64,000 nucleotides of DNA from UBA2112 sp964596695 (lineage in GTDB: Bacteria; Patescibacteriota; Saccharimonadia; Saccharimonadales; Saccharimonadaceae). Made by a program: the position numbers and the translations under genes. Where the stretch lies: assembly GCA_964596695.1 (NCBI GenBank), contig CAZQVE010000001.1:186001-250000 (forward strand), in the 5' to 3' direction. Positions within the stretch are counted from its first letter, which is position 1. The number at the start of each line of letters is the position of its first letter. A model generated the notes under the pieces. The model was given only the letters and a program-made list of their open reading frames with translations. It had not been told where the DNA came from and made no database searches. Positions 24,420-32,598 of this stretch are shown piece by piece.

Positions 24420-24656
24420 ATGCCTCATCCTGTTACCTACGCCCTTATCGACAGCCAAAATCTCAACATCTTTAAACCGTACGTCCGTTTTGTCAGTGAC
24501 CTCAGGAAAAAGTTGGAGTATGTCCCCCGAAATAAGAAGAGCCCCCGCAAGGACGAAACCTTGAAGGGGACATCTTCTATTGGTGATACATCAATCGTAA
24601 CAAATAAATCTAAAAAGGTTGATATCAGCAAGGCGGCCTCAAGAAAGCCGTCGTGA
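24420..24656 (+). pseudogene. Internally deleted NYN-domain protein remnant
   Basis: A 78-residue frame that joins the first strand of an NYN nuclease (YALIDSQNLN) almost directly to the C-terminal end of such proteins (VSDLRKKLEY, followed by a basic, Ser/Lys-rich tail of the sort found after the domain in CPR members). The core of about 130 residues with the other catalytic aspartates is missing, so it cannot fold as a PIN-like nuclease. The frame and a good -10 are intact, so a short peptide may still be made. An opposite-strand frame of the same length has no support. Confidence 0.6.
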
Positions 24657-24706
24657 CTTTTCGATCCTCCCAAAAGAGATGATCATACGTTTATTTTATA
24701 CGAATT

Positions 24707-25852
24707 ATGGATAAAAGTAAGAGCACTATACCATCTTCACCGAAAGTCGCGATTGTCGCCGACTGGCTGACTAATATGGGCGGTGCCGAGCGCGTCGTTT
24801 TAGCGTTGCACGAGGCGTTTCCGGACGCGCCGATCTATACCAGTACTTTCGTACCGGACAAAATGCCGGCCTTTGCCGGGCTCGATGTCCGCACTACCCG
24901 TTTGCAACGTCTGCCACGGCCGCTACGCAAGCTACACAAATTCTTCCCTATGCAGCGAGTCCGTGCCTTTCGCGATCTCGACTTGTCCGAATACGACATC
25001 ATCATCAGCAGCTCCAGCGCCGAGGCCAAGCAAGTCCGCAAGAGTCGCCCCGACCAAATCCATATCTGCTACTGTCACACCCCGATTCGTTACTATTGGT
25101 CACACTACGAAGAATACCGGAGCGACCCGGGCTTCGGTAAGCTTAACTGGCTGATCCGTATAGCGATGCCGTTTTTCGTACCGCCGCTCAAGAAGGCCGA
25201 CTACCAGGCTGCGCAAAACGTCAACGTTTTCGTAGCCAACAGCACTGAGGTGCAAAAGCGCATCAAAAAGTATTACGACAAACCATCCACCGTTATTCAT
25301 CCGCCGGTCGATGTCGACAGGTTTGAACCCGCCCGACAACGCGGTGATTATTACGTGGCCGTTGGCCGCCAGGTGCACTACAAACGTATCGACCTGGCCG
25401 TTGCTGCCGCGACCGAGCTCAGCGTGCCGCTACGCGTCTACGGCAACGGCTCCGAGCACCAGCAATTAGTCGCGCAGGCCGGTCCGACCGTTCAGTTCTT
25501 TACCGACCGTTTCACCGACGCGTCTGATGCCGCCGTCACCGACGCTCTCAACCACGCCCGTGGCTTTATATTCCCAGCCGAGGAAGACTTCGGTATCGTC
25601 GCCGTCGAGGCGCTTGCTGCCGGCGCACCGGTCATCGCCCTCTCGCGCGGCGGCTCCAAAGATATCGTCGAAGACGGCGTCAGCGGCGTCTTGTTCCGCG
25701 ACCAAACTACCGAGGCAGTAGCCAACGCTATCCGTTACACCGAATCAATAAATTTCCTGCCCGGCACGCTCCGCCGCAAGGCTAAGCGGTTCGATAAATC
25801 GCTCTTTATCACCAAAATCCGCAAAGTTGTCCGCGACAGCTACGTAAACTAG
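24707..25852 (+). CDS. Family 4 glycosyltransferase
   Basis: A 381-residue GT-B fold glycosyltransferase. The N-terminal donor/acceptor groove motif is NMGGAERVV (about 23-31); the C-terminal part has the GT4 signature EEDFGIVAVEALAAGAPVIA (about 299-318), with the two glutamates spaced as in retaining enzymes. WbaZ/mannosyltransferase-like proteins have the same CYCHTPIRYYW segment, so transfer of mannose or a related sugar during surface polysaccharide assembly is plausible. It is soluble or membrane-associated. Its start is a few bases after an AT-rich -10-like stretch. Confidence 0.92.
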   Translation: MDKSKSTIPSSPKVAIVADWLTNMGGAERVVLALHEAFPDAPIYTSTFVPDKMPAFAGLDVRTTRLQRLPRPLRKLHKFFPMQRVRAFRDLDLSEYDIIISSSSAEAKQVRKSRPDQIHICYCHTPIRYYWSHYEEYRSDPGFGKLNWLIRIAMPFFVPPLKKADYQAAQNVNVFVANSTEVQKRIKKYYDKPSTVIHPPVDVDRFEPARQRGDYYVAVGRQVHYKRIDLAVAAATELSVPLRVYGNGSEHQQLVAQAGPTVQFFTDRFTDASDAAVTDALNHARGFIFPAEEDFGIVAVEALAAGAPVIALSRGGSKDIVEDGVSGVLFRDQTTEAVANAIRYTESINFLPGTLRRKAKRFDKSLFITKIRKVVRDSYVN

Positions 25853-26904
25853 TCGTTCAGCGCGGCTTTCGCAAGTGTTCGCTGGCGCTTGTTTGGACCA
25901 TGAATAATCCGCTGCATTTCGTCGCGGCTTTGCGGCAGCCGCCGGTAGCCGTTACGCTTCAGCACGCCGTCTAGGTACGATATCCTCGTTCGACCGTCGT
26001 TGAACCGGCGCACGATGTTCTTTACCTGTACCGGGCTTAGATCGGCAACGACTTTGCGCCTGTATTTCATCCACTCGTCCAGCGGAATACTCTCTTCGCT
26101 GGTCTGAAACTCTGTGGCAAGCGCAATCACGCCTTCGGCTAACGCCCGACCCAGCAGGTCCTGTGAAGGCTCCAGGCCGTACGCGAATGTCCGCTGTAGC
26201 TCAGCCGCATAGTCATAACTATAGGGTAGTTCTGTCGAAAAGACCTGCTCGGACGCAACACCCTTTTTCGCGAACTTATGGCGCAGCGTGGTGTGGATCG
26301 ACCCGATCGACACGACGATTTTTACGGCTGGCTTTTGCTGCAACTCCGGGTGTGTTTCAAACAGTTCGGCCATCTTGCCCTCAAAATTGCCTGCCATGAT
26401 ATCTTCTCGTTCATCCTGCAGTTTGGCGATTTCGGCGACATAATCCCGATTAATCGCCAACCGCTCATAATAGTCAGTCGCCTGCGGGAAGTCGGGCTCG
26501 TACAGTTCGTGCAACCGCTTCGAGATCGCATCTTCCTCTGCTGTCCTACCGATATCAATCGTACTGGCAACGACCGACGAACGGTAAAGGCCGCGAATAA
26601 GCGGTTCGTCGATCGTTCCAACGGTAGGCATGAACTCCTCGAACACATCGATTACTTGCTCGACGCTCAAGGGTATATCCGGCTGAGCAATATAGTTATA
26701 GAGCATTTCGGCTTCTTCGTCCGCTGACGAATCCTCATATAGCAAAACGTCCGCGTCAGCCAGGTGAAGCGGCAAATCTTTCATATCTTCTGCCGACGTA
26801 TGCGGTGCAAAATAAAACAGCACGTCCAGCCGCGGCCAATCCGGGTGGCGTTCCTGTACGCTATGCGTCTCGGTCGTGCGCTGTTGCGGTGCAAAATTTT
26901 CCAT
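25849..26904 (-). CDS. TraB/Tiki-superfamily-like protein, copy 2
   Basis: A 351-residue soluble protein, paralogous to 27669-28733 (shared ERHPDWP, DADVLLYE, EPLIRGLY, ELQR.F.YG). Its conserved polar residues fall in the order expected for the EreA/TraB/GumN/Tiki fold: His in FYFAPH (35), Glu in LLYED (57), REDIMAGNFE, and His in VSIGSIHT (about 200). Such proteins are esterases, metalloproteases or putative hydrolases. No signal peptide. The start at 26904 is set by an eight-base spacing from TAGAAT and by agreement with the paralogue's length; 26985 is the longer alternative. It shares a CTAG stop overlap with the convergent gene. Confidence 0.65.
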   Translation of the reverse strand: MENFAPQQRTTETHSVQERHPDWPRLDVLFYFAPHTSAEDMKDLPLHLADADVLLYEDSSADEEAEMLYNYIAQPDIPLSVEQVIDVFEEFMPTVGTIDEPLIRGLYRSSVVASTIDIGRTAEEDAISKRLHELYEPDFPQATDYYERLAINRDYVAEIAKLQDEREDIMAGNFEGKMAELFETHPELQQKPAVKIVVSIGSIHTTLRHKFAKKGVASEQVFSTELPYSYDYAAELQRTFAYGLEPSQDLLGRALAEGVIALATEFQTSEESIPLDEWMKYRRKVVADLSPVQVKNIVRRFNDGRTRISYLDGVLKRNGYRRLPQSRDEMQRIIHGPNKRQRTLAKAALND

Positions 26905-26912
26905 ATCTTTCG

Positions 26913-26918
26913 ATTCTA
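26913..26918 (-). promoter_or_regulatory. -10 of TraB-like copy 2
   Basis: TAGAAT read leftward, eight bases before the ATG at 26904; predicted leaderless start. Confidence 0.45.
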
Positions 26919-26990
26919 CGCACAGATAGCTGTTTTTTCCAGGGCTTTTTCTGCTCGCGGTACCGGGGTTGTTCGCCATGAGCACGATAC

Positions 26991-27659
26991 CTATCGGCGC
27001 GGTTCTGCTTCGCCAAGCAGCTTTTGGAGCTCGTCTTTATCTTCGTCGCCGGCAAAATGCAGGCCGAACTGGCGTTCCTCGAGCAACACGCTGCCTTCGG
27101 CGCGTTTGCGATCTGCTTCGTCCAGCATATATTGTTCAATCGACTCGCCTACAAGCGCGGCATGGCCGATGTTGTTTTGCGCTATGTCGCGCAGCTTGCC
27201 GAACTCTTTGTTCGAAAGTGTATGGTCGCGGAGGCTTTTTTCGAGAATCAAGTCACCGTCGGGCGTCTGGCGAATTATATATACATCTTTTATTTCCATA
27301 TCCATATCGCCGGACTCGCCGCGTTTGTCGTGTACAAACTTGGCTATGGCGTCAGGACCGTACTCGGCATAAAAAGACTCAGGGTTATGCGGATCAACAT
27401 ATGGATCGGCCGCGAGCAGATGAATATCGAGCGTCTGCACGCCATCACGTTTCGGCAGCAGAAATTCGCCGCGGTTCCGATACTCTTCTTCCATTTCTTC
27501 GCTACTCAGTTTTCCAGCAAAGGCTAGTTCGCCGCGCTTGTTCCGCTCTGTCTGTACGTCAAAGTTGTCGTCGATCAACTGCTCGGCGCGTTTTAGAAGC
27601 TCAGCTATGTCAGCTGGTCGTTCTTTTTCTTCGTGAATATTCCTGGAGGTTTCACTCAT
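26991..27659 (-). CDS. Unknown charged soluble protein between the TraB-like copies
   Basis: A 222-residue, acidic, largely helical protein. Visible parts are an N-terminal helix (PADIAELLKRAEQLIDDNF), a strand-rich middle (VQTLDIHLLAADPYVD, VYIIRQTPDGDLIL) and a helical C-terminus (IEQYMLDEADRKRAEG). No family recognised and no signal peptide. ATG follows AAGGAG, and it starts 10 bases after the upstream TraB-like gene, so the two are co-transcribed. A partner or substrate of the TraB-like proteins is possible but unproven. Confidence 0.6.
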   Translation of the reverse strand: MSETSRNIHEEKERPADIAELLKRAEQLIDDNFDVQTERNKRGELAFAGKLSSEEMEEEYRNRGEFLLPKRDGVQTLDIHLLAADPYVDPHNPESFYAEYGPDAIAKFVHDKRGESGDMDMEIKDVYIIRQTPDGDLILEKSLRDHTLSNKEFGKLRDIAQNNIGHAALVGESIEQYMLDEADRKRAEGSVLLEERQFGLHFAGDEDKDELQKLLGEAEPRR

Positions 27660-27668
27660 GGCTTCTCC

Positions 27669-28733
27669 TTAATGCCTCGCGGCCTTGCCTAACCTCTTGG
27701 CGCGAATACGGTGATTTTTGTTTGCTTTTTCGATCTCATAGCCAGTGTTCGCCAGTTTCATGCCGGCCGATATGGAATTGTTGATATTATCTATCGACAA
27801 ATTGCCCGACCTGTATAGTGCGTGGAGTTTTTCGTGATCTTCGTCACTGAGTCCAGACACGTAGCGGCAGATATAGTCGACCATCTCCTCGTTTCGCATA
27901 TCGTCGCCACCCGCCAGCTCGTCTTCATATATCAGGTTCACGATGTCTTCGCTGAGCGCGTTTTTCAGCAGCTCATCGCTCGGCGTGACGCCGTACATGA
28001 AATCACGCTGCAGCTCGCTGCGATAACCATATCTGTAGCTCGAATCTTCCGAAAAATCACGGGTTGATGAGACGCCGTGCTTATCAAACCGTCGCCCCAA
28101 CGAGGTGTGGAACGACCCGATCGTTACCAGTACCTTTACTTTGGGCATTTCCAACAAATCCGGGTGAGTCTTGAAAATAAATTCCATTTCGTCCTCGAAG
28201 TTTTCGACCATGCGCTCTTCGCGTTCGGCCTGGGTGTTGGCAACATCACGAGCGTTGTTTTTTGTCATCATCAAGGCCGCGCGGTAGTTCAGATCCCGGC
28301 TTGCCATCTTATTCACATCTTTGTATGCTTGCGTTTCAAGCTCGACGTCACTGCGGCTTTTGCCGATATCAAGCGTGCCGACAGCCTTGCCCGAACCATA
28401 CAGTCCGCGCACCAGCGGCTCGGTCGCGTGACCGCGTAGTGGCACGCCCTTGTAGGTATTTGTGTCGATTACCGTCTCGACATCTTCGTTTGGATGCTGG
28501 GCGATACGGTCATATAGCTTTCTGACCGCCGGTGTGCGGCCGGTGTTCTCGTACAGCAATACGTCCGCGTCGGCCAAGTATTCGGCAACACCCTCCATGT
28601 CACGGGCGTTGCCATGGGAAGCAAAATAAAATTGTACGTCGAGCTGCGGCCAGTCTGGGTGCCGCTCAAGTATATTGTCTTCTTCGTCCTGCCGCTCGGT
28701 ACTGTCTTTGAGGATTTTTATTTTTTCTGTCAT
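27669..28733 (-). CDS. TraB/Tiki-superfamily-like protein, copy 1
   Basis: A 354-residue paralogue of 25849-26904. The key residues are again in order: His in FYFASH, Glu in LLYENT, REERMVENFE, and His in VTIGSFHT. The last 90 residues differ most between the copies. The start at 28733 is chosen because a textbook promoter (TTGACA, 17 bases, TAAAAT) lies eight bases upstream, and because it matches the length of the other copy; 28751 would lie within the -10. It heads a unit with the 26991 gene. Hydrolase or esterase function is inference from motif order only. Confidence 0.65.
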   Translation of the reverse strand: MTEKIKILKDSTERQDEEDNILERHPDWPQLDVQFYFASHGNARDMEGVAEYLADADVLLYENTGRTPAVRKLYDRIAQHPNEDVETVIDTNTYKGVPLRGHATEPLVRGLYGSGKAVGTLDIGKSRSDVELETQAYKDVNKMASRDLNYRAALMMTKNNARDVANTQAEREERMVENFEDEMEFIFKTHPDLLEMPKVKVLVTIGSFHTSLGRRFDKHGVSSTRDFSEDSSYRYGYRSELQRDFMYGVTPSDELLKNALSEDIVNLIYEDELAGGDDMRNEEMVDYICRYVSGLSDEDHEKLHALYRSGNLSIDNINNSISAGMKLANTGYEIEKANKNHRIRAKRLGKAARH

Positions 28734-28741
28734 CTTATGGC

Positions 28742-28770
28742 ATTTTACCATAAGCTTGATAATATGTCAA
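28742..28770 (-). promoter_or_regulatory. Consensus promoter giving a leaderless mRNA
   Basis: Leftward TTGACA (28765-28770), a 17-base spacer ending in TGG, and TAAAAT (28742-28747), then exactly eight bases to the ATG at 28733. This is the clearest leaderless arrangement in the window. Confidence 0.8.
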
Positions 28771-28774
28771 TTCG

Positions 28775-30589
28775 CTACTCTACTGTTACGCTCTTGGCGA
28801 GATTACGTGGTTGATCCACGTCGCTACCACGGGCAACGGCGACGTAATATGCCAGCAACTGCTGGGCGACATTCATCACCACCGGAGCCAGTAGCTCCAG
28901 CCCCGTCTTGATATGGATGGTCGTTTCGACGTCAATCTTGCGCTTACTGTTCGTAATCGCTATCACGTGGCCGCCGCGAGCATTCACCTCTGCGAGGTTA
29001 CTGAGGCTTTTGTCTAGTAGCCAGCTGTCTTGTAGTAACATCACTTCAAAGAATCGGTTGTCGAGCAACGCGAGCGGACCGTGCTTCAGCTCACCGCCAG
29101 CATAACCTTCGGCGTGAATATAACTCACTTCCTTGAGCTTCAGCGCACCCTCAAGTGCCACGGGGAACAATGTGTCGCGGCCGAGGAAGAGCGCATGGTC
29201 ATACTCGGCATACTTCTTCGCCGCCGCTTTGATCGCCGGTTGGACATCAAGCAACGTCGCTTCGATCTCGTCGGGGAGACGTGCCAGTTCCTGGATGTAA
29301 TTGTTCAGCTCTTTGTTGCTGGCGCCCTTTGCCTGTGCCAACTGCACGCCAAAGACCGTCATAGCGGCGACCTGGCTGGTAAAGGCCTTGGTGCTGGCGA
29401 CGGAGATTTCCGGTCCAGCATGGACATACACACCGCCGTCAACTTCGCGGGCGATGGTCGAACCGACAGCGTTCACTACTCCGAGTGTTCGCACGCCGCG
29501 GCGCTTAACCTCACGGAGACAGGCTAACGTATCGGCGGTCTCTCCCGACTGGCTCAGCACCAGTGCCACAGAGTTCTTCGGCAAATGGAACGCACGGTAG
29601 CGTAATTCCGAGGCAATCTCCACGTCGACGGTCAGACCGTCGACCAGCTGCTCCAGGTAGTACGACGCCAACATACCTGCGTAGTATGAGGTACCGCAAC
29701 CAATAATCACGACATGTTCAACCTCGCGCAGTTGCTGTTCGGTCATGTTGAGACCACCTAGTTGCGCGCGGTTTTCGGCCGGGACGACGCGACCGTTCAG
29801 TGTCGACCGCAGTGTCGTTGGTTGCTCCATGATTTCTTTTAGCAGGAAGTGGTCGTACCCTTGCTTCTGGATGGCGCTCATATCGGCCTCGATCTTTTCC
29901 ACCTTGGCGCTGAGCGGCTGCGCCGACAGGTCGGTCAAGTCAACCGTCCCTGCGTGGCACACGGCTACCTCGCCGTCGTTCAGATAGATCGCGTCTTTCG
30001 TGTGGCCAACCAGCGCTGAGGCGTCGCTGGCAATAATCGTCTCGTCCGTGCCGACGCCGATAATCAGCGGGCTGCCGCTGCGAGCCACGACAACCTTTTC
30101 CGGCTCCCTGACAGAAAGCACGGCGATCCCGTAGGTACCGTCGACTAACTTTAGAGCCTGCATGACTGCCGCTTCGAGCGGCGTTTTGTCGTCGTACAGC
30201 GAATCAATCAAGGCTGCTAACACTTCGCTGTCCGTCTGGCTGGTAAACTTGTGGTTCGTCAGCTCAGCCTTCAGCTCCTTGTAGTTTTCGATAATACCGT
30301 TGTGCACCAGGTAGATATCTCCCGCCCGGTGCGGATGAGCATTTACCTCACTCGGCGCACCATGTGTGGCCCAGCGTGTGTGACCTATACCGACGGTATC
30401 GTCGGTCTTGCCATGAGCTACCTTGGCATCTAACTCCGCCACCTTACCCTTGGCGCGCAGCAACGTAGCATTACTGCCCAGTGTTACGATTCCGGCGCTG
30501 TCATAGCCACGGTACTCTAGCCGCCGCAAACCACCAAGCAGCACGTCTTGCGCTGGCTTCTTGCCGATGTATCCTACGATTCCACACAT
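28775..30589 (-). CDS. glmS: Glutamine--fructose-6-phosphate aminotransferase (isomerizing)
   Basis: A 604-residue enzyme that makes glucosamine-6-phosphate from fructose-6-phosphate and glutamine, the first step to UDP-GlcNAc for peptidoglycan and surface glycans. Cys2 (MCGIVGYIG) is the N-terminal nucleophile of the glutaminase domain (1-220); LEYRGYDSAGI and HTRWATHG are classic. Two SIS isomerase domains follow (about 285-420 and 455-590) with GCGTSYYAG and LSQSGETADTL, and the C-terminus ends in LAKSVTVE. Full length. ATG follows GGAGG, 2 bases from the upstream cytidylyltransferase stop. Confidence 0.98.
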   Translation of the reverse strand: MCGIVGYIGKKPAQDVLLGGLRRLEYRGYDSAGIVTLGSNATLLRAKGKVAELDAKVAHGKTDDTVGIGHTRWATHGAPSEVNAHPHRAGDIYLVHNGIIENYKELKAELTNHKFTSQTDSEVLAALIDSLYDDKTPLEAAVMQALKLVDGTYGIAVLSVREPEKVVVARSGSPLIIGVGTDETIIASDASALVGHTKDAIYLNDGEVAVCHAGTVDLTDLSAQPLSAKVEKIEADMSAIQKQGYDHFLLKEIMEQPTTLRSTLNGRVVPAENRAQLGGLNMTEQQLREVEHVVIIGCGTSYYAGMLASYYLEQLVDGLTVDVEIASELRYRAFHLPKNSVALVLSQSGETADTLACLREVKRRGVRTLGVVNAVGSTIAREVDGGVYVHAGPEISVASTKAFTSQVAAMTVFGVQLAQAKGASNKELNNYIQELARLPDEIEATLLDVQPAIKAAAKKYAEYDHALFLGRDTLFPVALEGALKLKEVSYIHAEGYAGGELKHGPLALLDNRFFEVMLLQDSWLLDKSLSNLAEVNARGGHVIAITNSKRKIDVETTIHIKTGLELLAPVVMNVAQQLLAYYVAVARGSDVDQPRNLAKSVTVE

Positions 30590-30591
30590 GT

Positions 30592-31029
30592 TTACCTCCT
30601 GTGTCCCAATGCTTGATTAATGCGCGTCGATGAGTCTGCCTTTTCTGTACCGCCAACACCCATGGCCATCTTGATCTCGTACCTTTGGCACACATCTGTC
30701 TCGGGTATCACCTTTTCCGAATCACGGTCGCCACCGTTTGCAAACACCAGCTCGTCGTCCGGATGCTGGATAGCTATCATCTGCAGTGTCTTGATAACCG
30801 TCGGATCTTCATCGACAGAAATCACGACGTCGTCTACCATGCGCAGGGCACCTATCAGTCGAGCGCGGTTCTGCTCGTTCAGGATGATCTTGCCCTTTTT
30901 GATTATCTGCTGCGCGTCGTTATTGACGACAACTATTAGTTTGTCGCCCATCAGCGCCGCCGCCTCAATCATGTCCAAATGCCCGCCGTGCAATGGGTTG
31001 AAAAACCCGCTAACGATAACTACTTTCAT
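30592..31029 (-). CDS. Nucleotidyltransferase (cytidylyltransferase-like, HxGH)
   Basis: A 145-residue protein of the HxGH nucleotidyltransferase superfamily, with GFFNPLHGGHLDMI near the start and a substrate-binding tail ending in GGTEKADSSTRI in place of the more usual ISTS.I signature. It is near the size of RfaE2/TagD-type enzymes that activate sugar or alcohol phosphates with CTP or ATP; the substrate is unknown. Start at 31029 is preferred: TATACT lies six bases upstream, and the 31053 start would collide with the terminator hairpin. It is followed within 2 bases by glmS, suggesting joint supply of activated sugars. Confidence 0.85.
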   Translation of the reverse strand: MKVVIVSGFFNPLHGGHLDMIEAAALMGDKLIVVVNNDAQQIIKKGKIILNEQNRARLIGALRMVDDVVISVDEDPTVIKTLQMIAIQHPDDELVFANGGDRDSEKVIPETDVCQRYEIKMAMGVGGTEKADSSTRINQALGHRR

Positions 31030-31035
31030 GTTCTT

Positions 31036-31041
31036 AGTATA
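31036..31041 (-). promoter_or_regulatory. -10 of the nucleotidyltransferase-glmS unit
   Basis: TATACT read leftward with six bases to the ATG at 31029. It lies just past a strong hairpin that ends the upstream transcript, which supports a new start here. Confidence 0.5.
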
Positions 31042-31054
31042 CAGGTTACTCATT

Positions 31055-31099
31055 CACAAAATACAAAATCGCTCGTTCATGAGCGATTTTGTATTTGTG
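31055..31099. terminator. Bidirectional hairpin terminator
   Basis: Arms 31055-31074 and 31081-31099 pair along about 19 bases (core AAAATCGCTC / GAGCGATTTT) with a six-base loop. The U-rich distal arm follows the core stem. It lies 7 bases past the stop of the 31107 gene. Confidence 0.8.
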
Positions 31100-31106
31100 C
31101 ACTTAA

Positions 31107-31607
31107 TTATCCGTTGTTGCTGGTGTCAAAATTGACGTAAGGAACATACGTTTGCCATGCGGCAATCTCAGCAGCACTGAGTGCCTGCGCCTTCTTGACG
31201 GCTTTGCTAACCACGCCCTTGTCGAGAGTGACCTTCTGCCCGAAGTTCAAAAACGGCGATCCCGCGTCCACAGTTAGGAATGTTTCAGCAGCAACGACCT
31301 GTGCCTGACTTACCTCTGTCTGAGAAGCTGCAGCGTATGCTTGAACAGCCTTACGTGCTAGTACCGTATATGAGTCGCCTGAGCGCGCAGTGTATGTTAC
31401 TACGCCCGTACTTGCGTTTTGCTTTTCGGCTGCTTTTTTCTTAGCCACTTCTTCTTTCTTTTTAGCTTCAGCGGCTGCTTTGTCCTGACTTTTTGTCGTA
31501 TTGTCACTGGCTTTATCCGAACTATTATTGCCCCATACGAATAGTCCTCCTATAAGCACCACCGCAACGGCAATGATGAGCCATCGATATTTTTCTACCA
31601 ATTCCAT
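31107..31607 (-). CDS. Membrane-anchored LysM-like protein
   Basis: A 166-residue protein with one membrane helix near the start (YRWLIIAVAVVLIGGLFVW), a Lys/Ala/Glu-rich coiled linker (about 37-70), and an outer domain beginning YTARSGDSYTVLARKAVQAY, which looks like a divergent LysM peptidoglycan- or glycan-binding motif. The end (NFGQKVTLDKGVV) fits the second half of the same motif. ATG at 31607 follows AGGAGGGG; the ORF could be extended to 31682 but without support. It is the only gene of its transcript, closed by the hairpin at 31055. Confidence 0.72.
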   Translation of the reverse strand: MELVEKYRWLIIAVAVVLIGGLFVWGNNSSDKASDNTTKSQDKAAAEAKKKEEVAKKKAAEKQNASTGVVTYTARSGDSYTVLARKAVQAYAAASQTEVSQAQVVAAETFLTVDAGSPFLNFGQKVTLDKGVVSKAVKKAQALSAAEIAAWQTYVPYVNFDTSNNG

Positions 31608-31647
31608 ATAACCCCTCCTGCCCACCATTTTTAAAAAATATATATAA

Positions 31648-31668
31648 ATTGTACCACGTATTAACGTG
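31648..31668 (-). promoter_or_regulatory. Extended -10 with flanking palindrome
   Basis: TACAAT (31648-31653) preceded by TGG, with the inverted repeat CACGT-ATTA-ACGTG (31655-31668) in the spacer. It would drive the LysM-like gene; the palindrome could be an operator. Confidence 0.4.
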
Positions 31669-31717
31669 TCTCGGCCTTGCATAGTTGTGCTTTACGCACA
31701 TTATAAAATCGACATCG

Positions 31718-32053
31718 CTACTTCTTCTCGACGATCTTCAAAGCGTCCTTGAACGGACCAAGGATCGGCTTCTTGACCAGTATCTTATACAGATTCTCTA
31801 GCACGTCTCCGCCAGCATAGCCAAGGATGAATCCTATAGCAGGGTTGAGCGTTACACCCTCAAAGTTAATCCCCGAGCCCTCGATCGCCCATACAACACC
31901 CAGCCCCACAACAGCCGATATACCCACGGTTGCGGCGATGTAGCGCCAGCTAAACGTCACGTTTTTGTACGAGGTGTAGTATTTTATAAATCCTACCAAT
32001 CCTCGTGCCACGCCACCCAGCGCACCAAAAAGTAATATTATTGCTACGTCCAT
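31718..32053 (-). CDS. Small multi-helix membrane protein
   Basis: A 111-residue protein with about three membrane helices (residues 3-22, 40-60, 70-88), each Gly-rich (LFGALGGVARGLVGF, GISAVVGLGVVWAIEG, AIGFILGYAGGDVLENL), and a basic C-terminal tail of about 20 residues. The size and Gly pattern resemble small holin-like or DUF membrane proteins found across CPR, but no family can be named. ATG follows AAGGTGGG. Stands alone between oppositely oriented or separately promoted genes. Confidence 0.6.
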   Translation of the reverse strand: MDVAIILLFGALGGVARGLVGFIKYYTSYKNVTFSWRYIAATVGISAVVGLGVVWAIEGSGINFEGVTLNPAIGFILGYAGGDVLENLYKILVKKPILGPFKDALKIVEKK

Positions 32054-32108
32054 ACACCCACCTTTCTGTGAAAAAGCTTTTGTATAACTTATTATATACC
32101 ACCCGTGG

Positions 32109-32114
32109 TAAAGT
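32109..32114 (+). promoter_or_regulatory. -10 of the GNAT gene
   Basis: TAAAGT preceded by TGG, eight bases before the ATG at 32123; predicted leaderless. Confidence 0.45.
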
Positions 32115-32122
32115 GGTGGTAT

Positions 32123-32575
32123 ATGATTACAGTTGAACGCCTCCAGGCCTACACACCCGAAGACGCCGCCAACCTTGGCCGCCTCCGGCCATACTTATCA
32201 GAAGGCAAGCCAGACGACCCCGTGCCCGAGGAGCACCTGCGCCATATTATCGAGTCACCGGATCATGAACAGCTCGTTGCGCGTATCGATGGCAGAAGCC
32301 GTATCGTTGGTGCAGCCACCCTCACGATTATTTCAGGAGCGTTGACCTCTAATAAAGGATGGCTCGAAGACTTCGTTACCGACCCAGAAGCCGGCATAAA
32401 GGGTATCGGTCAAGCAGTATGGAACGAAATGGGCGTTTGGTGTGTCGAACACGACATTGACCTAGAGTTCACTTCTCGCCCCAGCCGTACCACTGCCCAT
32501 AACTTCTACCACAAAAACGGTACCGAAACACGCGAAACGACAGTATTTAAAAAACGCTTTCGACAATCAGAATAG
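32123..32575 (+). CDS. GNAT-family acetyltransferase
   Basis: A 150-residue GNAT protein that would move an acetyl group from acetyl-CoA to an amine of unknown identity. The acetyl-CoA loop is GIKGIGQAVWNEM (about 95-107), preceded by the strand LEDFVTDPEAG, and the closing helix carries RTTAHNFYHKNG. The nearest functional relatives by pattern are small-molecule or protein N-acetyltransferases. Start at 32123 rather than the GTG at 32105 because of the -10 spacing. Confidence 0.85.
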   Translation: MITVERLQAYTPEDAANLGRLRPYLSEGKPDDPVPEEHLRHIIESPDHEQLVARIDGRSRIVGAATLTIISGALTSNKGWLEDFVTDPEAGIKGIGQAVWNEMGVWCVEHDIDLEFTSRPSRTTAHNFYHKNGTETRETTVFKKRFRQSE

Positions 32576-32585
32576 CCAATAGTGT

Positions 32586-32591
32586 TAGAAT
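32586..32591 (+). promoter_or_regulatory. -10 of galE
   Basis: TAGAAT, seven bases before the ATG at 32599; predicted leaderless. Confidence 0.45.
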
Positions 32592-32598
32592 AAATAAC

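Noticed and set aside
24437..24673. Leftward 78-codon frame opposite the NYN remnant
   Set aside because: The rightward frame has clear NYN start and end motifs and a -10; the leftward one has neither.
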